9,128 bases of DNA from an uncultured Collinsella sp. GTDB taxonomy: Bacteria > Actinomycetota > Coriobacteriia > Coriobacteriales > Coriobacteriaceae. Under the pieces are notes generated by a model. The model saw only the letters and a program-made list of their open reading frames with translations, was not told the DNA's origin and ran no database searches. Within the stretch, counting starts at the first letter, position 1. Each line of letters begins with the position of its first letter. Made by a program: the position numbers and the translations under genes. The stretch covers positions 1 through 9,128 of the forward strand of contig CABUZI010000065.1 in NCBI GenBank assembly GCA_902496005.1. Direction: 5' to 3'. Of the stretch, positions 1 through 4,667 are shown piece after piece.

Positions 1-15
1 ACGCCCGCCTGACGA

Positions 16-35
16 CGAACACGCGTATGTGTTCG
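16..35 (-). terminator. Hairpin just downstream of tmRNA, possible terminator or processing stem
   Basis: Perfect 7-bp inverted repeat CGAACAC / GTGTTCG with a 6-nt loop, 14 nt beyond the tmRNA CCA end. On the minus strand it is not followed by a T tract, so it may be a 3' processing structure or a weak or Rho-assisted stop rather than a classical intrinsic terminator. Confidence 0.4.
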
Positions 36-48
36 CCTACTGAACAGT

Positions 49-412
49 TGGTGGAGGCGCGGAGAATCGAACTCCGGTCCACGAAAGCCCCCTAATTGGC
101 ATCTCCAAGCTCAGTCGCTGGTTTAGTCTCGGACGCTTTGCGCGCAGCGACACGCTCGCGGCGTCCTAACCGGTTCGGTCTTAGCCTGCGCCATACCGAT
201 TACGTGCGCAGGAGCATTCCCCTAACATGACGTCGCGCCGGTGTCGGGGAAATCACCGGGTTGACGCGCCGCTATAAACTAAGCAGCAAGAGCCATAGGC
301 TCAAAAGAAGAGTTGTTGTCAATTCAATTTGACGGTACCCCTGTTTAACGAGGCGAGGAGACCTCGGCTTGCTTCCTCTCTCAGAGCTATCGTGTCGAAA
401 CCAGTCGCCCCC
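49..412 (-). ncRNA. ssrA: tmRNA (transfer-messenger RNA), complete, one-piece
   Basis: This RNA rescues ribosomes stalled on broken mRNAs: it enters as alanyl-tmRNA, switches template, and adds a degradation tag. On the minus strand the 5' end GGGGGCGACTGGTTTCGAC (from 412) pairs with the 3' end CGCCTCC-A-CCA (59 down to 49). The 7-bp acceptor stem has a G·U as third pair, the alanine identity element. The T-arm is a CGGAG/CTCCG stem with loop TTCGATT at 60-76. The length of 364 nt is normal, and CCA is encoded. A tag reading frame ending ALAA-stop lies in the middle (279-320). The gene is continuous, so it is not a permuted two-piece form. It lacks an obvious protein partner here; smpB is not in the window. 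The call is very secure; the exact 5' end assumes RNase P cleavage at the acceptor stem. Confidence 0.96.
279..320 (-). other. tmRNA tag-peptide reading frame
   Basis: Read on the minus strand, the frame from GAC at 320 to the TAG at 279-281 encodes DNNSSFEPMALAA. Counting the alanine carried by tmRNA, the added tag would be A-DNNSSFEPMALAA. The terminal ALAA is the conserved signal recognised by ClpXP-type proteases. The resume codon is inferred: an in-frame TGA lies two codons upstream, and an A at position -4 fits the usual resume context, so GAC is the best choice, although ATT cannot be formally excluded. Confidence 0.85.
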
Positions 413-587
413 GAATGTCGGGAAAGTCTGGATGGCATTGGGCACGAGCACCCAACACCCGTCGACTTTTCAAGGAACATGCAGGGCGAGCCCCGCTTGT
501 GGAGTGTTATCTTACCACGTTCTGAAAGCGGACAGCTGTTCTATGCACGAGCTGTGAAGACCCTAATGTGCACCATACTTCGCACTT
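413..587. other. Intergenic region upstream of tmRNA, no gene seen
   Basis: This stretch must contain the minus-strand tmRNA promoter, but I see no convincing pair of hexamers; a TTGAAA at 468-473 (minus) lacks a good -10 at the right distance. A small dyad TTGGG/CCCAA sits at 439-456. The reading frames that cross here run antisense through the tmRNA and are not credible genes. Confidence 0.5.
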
Positions 588-615
588 TTGCTACCGAACG
601 CGTCACGTATATTTT
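588..615 (+). promoter_or_regulatory. Candidate promoter for the 144-residue protein gene
   Basis: TTGCTA (588-593) and TATTTT (610-615) are separated by 16 bp; the overlapping TATATT at 608 would leave only 14 bp. The predicted transcript would begin near 622, leaving a short leader that ends in the AAAGGA ribosome site. The match is moderate. Confidence 0.45.
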
Positions 616-649
616 CGCCAAGCAAAATTGACCCGCCGAAAGGACCGTT

Positions 650-1084
650 ATGGATACCAAGCAGCAACTCGTCAATGCCCTCGCAGGCCTGGGCTCAACC
701 ATTACCGAAGCCATGGATGTCATCGAAGGCTTTGTCCCCTGTGGACATCCCGCCCTCACGGTATCGAACGCACTCGTCGCGCTGGACGCTGACGATGATG
801 CAGCTCTCGCCCAGCAGCTTGAGACCGTCGAGGGCTTTATCGACCACGTGAGTGAGAACCGCGGCGTGGCCGCCTACCACGACATCGAGGTCGAGCTCGC
901 GGGTCCCAAAGCCGATCTGCTCGCAGCAATCCGCGAGGTAGGCGCCCTTATGCAGACCGCAGGCGTCAAGAACACCCAGGTCAACGAGTGGGTCTACCGC
1001 AGCCTGGCAGCGCTCGACAGCTCCGACGAAAAGGCAGCCGAGCAGCTCGCGGAAAGTCCCGCCATTAAGGCCGAGCTTTTGTAA
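650..1084 (+). CDS. Unrecognised acidic helical protein, 144 aa
   Basis: I do not recognise a family. The start is supported by a good ribosome site, AAAGGA at 639-644, 5 nt before ATG. The protein has no signal peptide or membrane segment and is rich in Ala, Leu, Asp and Glu, so it looks like a soluble, mostly helical cytoplasmic protein. It seems to contain an internal duplication: residues 39-58, with the core LVALDADDDAALAQQL, resemble residues 116-135, with the core LAALDSSDEKAAEQLA. Each copy is preceded by another helix (about 19-29 and 89-101). A VPCGHP segment (29-34) holds the only Cys and one of few His residues, next to the first repeat. It is monocistronic, divergent from tmRNA and convergent with the toxin gene. 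Coding appears real from codon pattern, the ribosome site and the hairpin that follows. Confidence 0.75.
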   Translation: MDTKQQLVNALAGLGSTITEAMDVIEGFVPCGHPALTVSNALVALDADDDAALAQQLETVEGFIDHVSENRGVAAYHDIEVELAGPKADLLAAIREVGALMQTAGVKNTQVNEWVYRSLAALDSSDEKAAEQLAESPAIKAELL

Positions 1085-1093
1085 ATAGCAGAC

Positions 1094-1130
1094 GCGGGCC
1101 CCTTGGCGCATCGTCGTCCAAGAGGCCCGC
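1094..1130. terminator. Hairpin between convergent genes, probable bidirectional terminator
   Basis: GCGGGCC (1094-1100) pairs with GGCCCGC (1124-1130). After one C/A mismatch, CTTGG (1102-1106) pairs with CCAAG (1118-1122), leaving an 11-nt loop. It lies 9 nt after the stop of the plus-strand gene and 12 nt beyond the stop of the minus-strand toxin gene. Neither side has a strong T tract (minus side reads TATTTAC), so efficiency is uncertain, but the position between converging genes fits a shared stop. Confidence 0.6.
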
Positions 1131-1142
1131 AAACAGTTCGCG

Positions 1143-1658
1143 TTAACCGATAGCCGCGCCGCCACGTTCGGCCAAAGCAAGAATCGGCATCATTTGACGA
1201 GGTTTCTTTGCTGCAAGATCGGCATGTTCGAGCAGCTTGCGATCGTTGGTCACCAAGTAATCGACCTGTGCGCGCTTACACGCGGCGAGCACCAAGTTGT
1301 CCTCGTAATCGCGATGGAGCGCTAAGTATTTGTCGGCCAACCAAAGGTCCGACGCATCTGCGCCCACGGCTGTGGCGTTTTCGGTCATGTTCCGAACAAA
1401 CGCCAGCGCCGCATCGCCAATCGCGCGGGCAGATGCCTCGTCGAGCGCTCCCCCGCTGGCAAGAACGCTACGCCTCAGCTCGTGTTGGACAACGTACAGC
1501 ACGTCCTTGGCAATATGCACCGGGAAGAACAGCAATGCCCCCGTCTCTGCTGCCTGCCCAATAAACGCACGCGCGGCAAGCGACTCGGCATGGTCGACGC
1601 AAAACGAATCAACCCATACGTTGGCGTCCACCATTATTTTGAGGGGAGCCCCACTCAC
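1143..1658 (-). CDS. PIN-domain ribonuclease, probable toxin of a toxin-antitoxin pair
   Basis: Predicted metal-dependent RNase of the PIN fold (VapC-like, closest in style to PF13470), which would cleave RNA and arrest growth when freed from its antitoxin. From the GTG start the protein has 171 residues. The opening strand KIMVDANVWVD gives the first catalytic aspartate (D11). The C-terminal acidic residues are D120 in DYEDNLVLAA and D139 in LVTNDRKLL. The usual second acidic position may be D52 in AKDVLYVVQHE, an Asp where many relatives have Glu or a neutral residue. I place the start at GTG (1656-1658) because it overlaps the antitoxin TGA as GTGA and has AGGGG 8 nt upstream. An ATG eight codons later has no ribosome site, and the longer open frame to 1787 runs through the antitoxin gene. 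Translation is probably coupled to the antitoxin. Confidence 0.85.
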   Translation of the reverse strand: MSGAPLKIMVDANVWVDSFCVDHAESLAARAFIGQAAETGALLFFPVHIAKDVLYVVQHELRRSVLASGGALDEASARAIGDAALAFVRNMTENATAVGADASDLWLADKYLALHRDYEDNLVLAACKRAQVDYLVTNDRKLLEHADLAAKKPRQMMPILALAERGGAAIG

Positions 1659-2008
1659 TGGATCATCCCCTTTTGGCGATAGCGCTCGTCCATGGCTTCG
1701 GAATAGATTGTGTCCCAACCGCGATCGTCGGATACGGGCGACGTAGCGATGCCCAAATCTGCATAAAGCCGATCTGCCGCTGCCCACGATGCGGCGAACG
1801 GAGTATCGTGCGCGACGGTCTGTTGCCGGCCATCAACGGCAGACAGCACTTCCTCGCACTGCCCGCCACCCTGCGCGACCTTGGCCACCACCTTTTTGAT
1901 GAGCTCGGGCAGCGACCCGCCCGAAAGCCGCAGCGCCTCCTCGGCACGGTTCTTGACCTGGCGATCCACGCGAACGTTCACCTGCGCCATGCCGCTAACA
2001 GTACCCAT
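1655..2008 (-). CDS. Ribbon-helix-helix antitoxin, RelB/DinJ-like
   Basis: Predicted DNA-binding antitoxin of 117 residues that would bind and block the PIN protein and repress the operon. The N-terminus has a ribbon-helix-helix layout: strand AQVNVRVD (8-15), helix of about 16-29 (RQVKNRAEEALRL), then a second helix from about 32 to 45 (SLPELIKKVVAK), as in RelB/DinJ (PF04221). The C-terminal part (about 50-117) is more acidic and aromatic, and is the likely toxin-neutralising tail. It is longer than typical RelB. ATG at 2008 is preferred because GGTGAGG lies 5 nt upstream; the in-frame ATG six codons later lacks a ribosome site. It overlaps the toxin gene by 4 nt. RHH antitoxins of this type usually pair with RelE/YafQ toxins, so a PIN partner is notable. 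I am sure of the fold class and less sure of the subfamily. Confidence 0.8.
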   Translation of the reverse strand: MGTVSGMAQVNVRVDRQVKNRAEEALRLSGGSLPELIKKVVAKVAQGGGQCEEVLSAVDGRQQTVAHDTPFAASWAAADRLYADLGIATSPVSDDRGWDTIYSEAMDERYRQKGMIQ

Positions 2009-2039
2009 CTCAACCTCACCTTCGACTTTTGCTATCTAA

Positions 2040-2070
2040 GCTAGCACAACTATATATTTCTGCTAGCACA
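2040..2070 (-). promoter_or_regulatory. Paired GCTAGC operators of the toxin-antitoxin operon
   Basis: The 9-mer TGTGCTAGC (minus strand) occurs twice, at 2062-2070 and 2040-2048, 22 bp apart, about two helical turns. One copy lies in the promoter spacer and the other just downstream of the -10. Each centres on the palindrome GCTAGC. Two in-phase copies bracketing the -10 are what autoregulation by a dimeric ribbon-helix-helix antitoxin would need. The repeats are directly visible; the binding is inferred. Confidence 0.65.
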
Positions 2071-2077
2071 TGGTCAA
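2049..2077 (-). promoter_or_regulatory. Promoter of the toxin-antitoxin operon
   Basis: On the minus strand TTGACC (-35, 2072-2077) and TATAGT (-10, 2049-2054) are separated by 17 bp, a near-consensus arrangement. The predicted start of transcription is about 2042, giving a leader of roughly 35 nt before the antitoxin ATG. The promoter begins immediately beyond the terminator hairpin of the upstream ATPase operon. Confidence 0.8.
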
Positions 2078-2085
2078 ACGCAAAA

Positions 2086-2127
2086 GGCCTGCATTCTGGC
2101 GGCTGCAACACCGCCCAAATGCAGGCC
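2086..2127 (-). terminator. Intrinsic terminator of the ATPase operon
   Basis: Perfect 10-bp stem GGCCTGCATT / AATGCAGGCC (2086-2095 with 2118-2127), with a second inner stem GGCGG / CCGCC (2098-2102 with 2111-2115). On the minus strand the hairpin follows the ATPase stop at 2147 by 19 nt and is followed by TTTTGCGTTT. It insulates the toxin-antitoxin promoter that starts right after it. Confidence 0.85.
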
Positions 2128-2146
2128 AAAAACTTAAGTAAAAACG

Positions 2147-4222
2147 CTAGCGCAGGTAAGCCTTCGCGTTGCCCAGGCTGTAGGCGATCGTCGAGCCGTT
2201 GTGCAGCAGTGACGACGTCTGCGGAGTGATCATGCCGGTAATGCCCAATGCCAACAGCGCCGAGTTGGTGAGCATCACCTTGGAATACGAACTCGTCAGA
2301 CGGTCGATAAGCCCCTGACTCATGCGGCGCAGGCGCACGATCGCGGCAAGATCCGTATCGGTCAGGATGATGTCGGCGACCTCCTTGGCGATGTCGCTTC
2401 CACCGCCCATGGCCAGACCCACATCGGCCAGACCCAGCGCCGGTGAGTCGTTGACGCCGTCGCCCACCATGGCAACGTGGCGCCCCTCGCCCTTAATGCG
2501 CTCAACATACGCGTACTTGTCCTCGGGCAGTAGCTCGGCCTTAAACTCGTCGACACCTGCCTCGCGCGCGATGCGCTCGGCCGTGCGCTCGGAGTCGCCC
2601 GTGAGCATAACGACATGTTTGACGCCCAACGCGTGCAGGTCGGCGATGGCCTCGCGGACCCCGGGCTTGAGCGGGTCCTCGATACCGAGCACGCCCACAA
2701 CGGTGCCATCGACCGCCAGATACAGCGGCGACAGGCCCTGCATCTGGAGCTCGATTTGCTCCTTGATGTCGGACTCGAGCTGCGCACCCTCGTCCTCAAA
2801 TACAAAGTGCGCGGAACCGATGATGGCGCGACGCCCTTCAATGGACGAAGCGATGCCGTGCGCCACAATATACTCGACCGCAGCGTGACGCTCGCGGTGC
2901 TCAAGCCCGCGCTCGCGTGCCGCATTGACCACGGCGCGCGCCACCGGATGCGGAAAATGCTCCTCCAAGCAAGCGGAAAGACGCAGGATCTCGTCCTCGC
3001 TCCAGCCATCGGTGGTGAGCACGCAGGCAAGACGCGGCTGCGCCTCGGTGAGCGTGCCGGTCTTATCAAACACAATGGTGTCGGCCTTGGCAAACGACTC
3101 AAAGTACTTGGCGCCCTTGACCATCACGCCCATCTTGGCAGCATCGCTCATAGCAGTCATGACGGCGACGGAGCCCGTGAGCTTGAGTGCGCACGAGTAG
3201 TCGACCATCAGTGCCGCTGAGGTCTTGATGAGGCTGCGGGTGGTAAGCGCAACAAGGCCCGCGAGCAGGAAGTTCCACGGGACGATCTTGTTGGCAAGGT
3301 CCTCCATATGCGACTGGCCCTCGGACTTGAGCGAGTCGGCCGTCTGCACGAGCGAGACGATTGAGCGCAGTTTGGTTTGCGCCGTATTGGCGCGTACGCG
3401 CACCAAAATGCTGCCGTCCTCCACGACGGTGCCGGCGAACACGTCGTCGCCCACGCTGCGCTCGACGGCCAACGGCTCGCCGGTCAGGGTCGCCTGGTTG
3501 ACCATGGCGCTCCCCTGTTCGACCACACCGTCAATGCAGATGGACATGCCGGTGCGCACGGCTACCAGATCGCCGGGCTCGAGCTCGGTCGCAGCAACGC
3601 TTACCTCGGTGTCGCCGACGACTTTTTGCGCCTTGTCGGGCACGTCGAGCAGCGAGTTGATGAGCTCGTTTTCGCTCATGGCACGGGTGTAGTCCTCGAG
3701 CAGCTCGCCCACGTTGAGCAGGAACATCGTCTGACCCGCGGTGTCGACATCACGTTTAACGAACGAAATGCCAATGGCCGAAGCGTCGAGCACGGGAACG
3801 GTCAGGCGTGGCTGCGCCAGCTCATGAAGGGCAGCGCGCAAAAATGCCATGTAACCGGCCACGACAAACACCGCACGCAGAGGCGTAGGCAGGAACCAGC
3901 GGCGCGCGTAGTGGGCGCCGATAAGTGTCGCCAGGTCCATAACGAGTTTGTGCTTGCGCGGCTCGAGCTGCATCACGTAGCCCGACTTGGCATCGGCGAT
4001 AGCTTGAGCATCGAGCACGCCTAGGGCATCGAGCACGCTTGCGCGGCGCGGCTCGTCGTACTCCAGCGCCATCTGGCCAATACGGCCATAAACGCGCACC
4101 TTGTGCACGCCGTCGATATCGCCGCTGAGCTTAAGAAGTGCGTCAAGATCGCTCTCTGGCACAGGACCCGCCAATTGAAGACGGGCCCTGCCGGGGATCT
4201 CGCTAATAATCGAGAATCTCAT
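2147..4222 (-). CDS. Heavy-metal P1B-type ATPase with a non-canonical DYSC membrane motif
   Basis: ATP-driven transition-metal pump of the inner membrane, 691 aa. The catalytic core is complete: TGE dephosphorylation loop (247-249), phosphorylated aspartate D386 in DKTGTLT, HP motif in the nucleotide domain (H425-P426), TGDS (541-544) and GDGVND hinge (587-592). The N-terminal 60 residues (from SEIPGRARLQL) look like an HMA-type ferredoxin-like domain without its CxxC metal site. Membrane segments appear near 114-133, 143-172, 314-350 and 646-690. The mycobacterial CtpC-like architecture is recognisable, including the LLHNGST motif near the C-terminus (672-678). However, the membrane metal motif that reads ACPC in CtpC aligns with DYSC (341-344), so only the second Cys remains. 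The cargo therefore cannot be assigned as Cu, Zn or Mn. It follows the small DUF6110-like gene by 18 nt, so the two are co-transcribed. Confidence 0.92.
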   Translation of the reverse strand: MRFSIISEIPGRARLQLAGPVPESDLDALLKLSGDIDGVHKVRVYGRIGQMALEYDEPRRASVLDALGVLDAQAIADAKSGYVMQLEPRKHKLVMDLATLIGAHYARRWFLPTPLRAVFVVAGYMAFLRAALHELAQPRLTVPVLDASAIGISFVKRDVDTAGQTMFLLNVGELLEDYTRAMSENELINSLLDVPDKAQKVVGDTEVSVAATELEPGDLVAVRTGMSICIDGVVEQGSAMVNQATLTGEPLAVERSVGDDVFAGTVVEDGSILVRVRANTAQTKLRSIVSLVQTADSLKSEGQSHMEDLANKIVPWNFLLAGLVALTTRSLIKTSAALMVDYSCALKLTGSVAVMTAMSDAAKMGVMVKGAKYFESFAKADTIVFDKTGTLTEAQPRLACVLTTDGWSEDEILRLSACLEEHFPHPVARAVVNAARERGLEHRERHAAVEYIVAHGIASSIEGRRAIIGSAHFVFEDEGAQLESDIKEQIELQMQGLSPLYLAVDGTVVGVLGIEDPLKPGVREAIADLHALGVKHVVMLTGDSERTAERIAREAGVDEFKAELLPEDKYAYVERIKGEGRHVAMVGDGVNDSPALGLADVGLAMGGGSDIAKEVADIILTDTDLAAIVRLRRMSQGLIDRLTSSYSKVMLTNSALLALGITGMITPQTSSLLHNGSTIAYSLGNAKAYLR

Positions 4223-4240
4223 AGTTTGTGCCTGGGAGCG

Positions 4241-4486
4241 TTACTCGGCTGCCTCGTCAGCAGCGGCCTCGCTCTGGGTGATGTAGGCAGCCTCGGCAAC
4301 CATGTCATCGACATTGGCCTTGGCCTGCTCGACCATGTCCTGGTAGCAGTTCTTGACGCGCATACCGCACGCGATGCCCTGCACGCAGGCATTCTTTACC
4401 GGAGCGCTGGTAAGCAGCTTGATGCCGGCCGTGCCAAGCAGAAAACCGCCACCGACAAGCAGGGTGTTAAAAGTCGACTTCTTCAT
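4241..4486 (-). CDS. Small membrane-anchored protein, DUF6110-like, partner of the metal ATPase
   Basis: This 81-residue protein begins MKKSTFNTLLVGGGFLLG, a single hydrophobic glycine-rich segment (about 8-26). A polar helix follows with C34, C40 and C47, and then an acidic Ala/Glu-rich tail ending in EAAE. The pattern GTAGIKLLTS plus a charged helical tail resembles DUF6110 proteins, which I recall next to heavy-metal P-type ATPases in anaerobes; that recollection is not verified here. The function is unknown. A membrane-tethered accessory or metal-binding partner of the downstream ATPase is inferred from the 18-nt spacing and the cysteines. The start at 4486 is decided by AAGGGAG (4494-4500) 7 nt upstream; the same frame stays open to 4828, but that part runs antisense into the ABC gene. 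Confidence 0.8.
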   Translation of the reverse strand: MKKSTFNTLLVGGGFLLGTAGIKLLTSAPVKNACVQGIACGMRVKNCYQDMVEQAKANVDDMVAEAAYITQSEAAADEAAE

Positions 4487-4520
4487 GTTGCTTCTCCCTT
4501 TTGCCGCACAAGCGCGGCAT
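4467..4520 (-). other. Possible 17-codon leader ORF overlapping the small protein start
   Basis: On the minus strand an ATG at 4520 opens a frame of 17 codons (MPRLCGKREKQHEEVDF) that ends with TAA at 4467-4469, inside the DUF6110-like gene in a different frame. It has a weak AAGG ribosome site 4-5 nt upstream. It could be a translational control element or chance. Confidence 0.2.
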
Positions 4521-4534
4521 GGTGCCTTAGCACC
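4503..4534 (-). promoter_or_regulatory. Two hairpins in the leader of the ATPase operon
   Basis: Two adjacent 5-bp inverted repeats, GGTGC/GCACC (4521-4525 with 4530-4534) and GCCGC/GCGGC (4503-4507 with 4514-4518), lie between the predicted transcription start and the ribosome site of the DUF6110-like gene. The second ends two bases before the AAGGGAG site, so folding could affect initiation. I recognise no known riboswitch class. Confidence 0.35.
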
Positions 4535-4566
4535 CGAGTTCATTAGTTTGCTCGAGCACGCTTTTG

Positions 4567-4596
4567 AGACTAGTTTAGTCGAACTATTATGGTCAA
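4567..4596 (-). promoter_or_regulatory. Candidate promoter of the DUF6110-ATPase operon
   Basis: On the minus strand TTGACC (4591-4596) and TAGTCT (4567-4572) are 18 bp apart. Transcription would start near 4560, giving a leader of about 75 nt. The -35 is strong, the -10 moderate, and the region is distinctly AT-richer than the flanking genes. Confidence 0.5.
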
Positions 4597-4608
4597 CCAA
4601 AGTTAACC
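4568..4608. promoter_or_regulatory. Cluster of dyads over the ATPase-operon promoter, candidate operator
   Basis: Two overlapping perfect dyads lie on the -10 and spacer: GACTA-GTT-TAGTC (4568-4580) and TAGTT-N6-AACTA (4571-4586). A third, imperfect one, GGTCAAC-CAAA-GTTAACC (4591-4608, one mismatch), covers the -35. Such placement suits a repressor, for example a metal sensor, but no regulator gene is adjacent and I cannot name the family. Confidence 0.4.
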
Positions 4609-4636
4609 TTTTGGAAACTATGGGGTGAACCCAATA

Positions 4637-4661
4637 TGACAAAGGGACAGTCCCTTTGTCA
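4637..4661. repeat. Perfect REP-like palindrome
   Basis: Arms TGACAAAGGGA (4637-4647) and TCCCTTTGTCA (4651-4661) form a perfect 11-bp stem around a CAG loop. It lies 6 nt after the stop of the ABC gene. Neither strand has a following T tract, so it is not a standard intrinsic terminator. Its tight symmetry and extragenic position suggest a repetitive extragenic palindrome that could also stabilise mRNA 3' ends. Copy number cannot be judged from this window. Confidence 0.6.
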
Positions 4662-4667
4662 CATTCC

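Noticed and set aside
49..120. A lone tRNA or pseudo-tRNA at the left edge
   Set aside because: The acceptor 3' half and T-arm are tRNA-like, but the matching 5' acceptor strand is 350 nt away with a tag frame between, which defines tmRNA.
329..631. 100-residue plus-strand open frame over the tmRNA 5' part
   Set aside because: It runs antisense through the conserved tmRNA 5' end, has no ribosome site, and its composition is not protein-like.
695..1180. 161-residue minus-strand frame opposite the 144-residue protein
   Set aside because: Shadow frame; it crosses the hairpin at 1094-1130 and lacks a ribosome site, while the plus-strand frame has one.
1143..1787. Longer 214-residue form of the PIN protein
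   Set aside because: The extra N-terminal residues are translated out of frame across the antitoxin gene; the GTG overlapping the antitoxin stop has a proper ribosome site and gives a normal PIN start.
2362..3220. Long frames overlapping the ATPase gene (246 and 201 residues)
   Set aside because: GC-rich shadow frames; the ATPase frame shows every catalytic motif in order, so overlapping genes are unlikely.
4637..4661. Palindrome as an ordinary intrinsic terminator for the ABC operon
   Set aside because: No T run follows on the minus strand (TATTGGG), so it is listed as a repeat; some termination or 3'-end protection remains possible.
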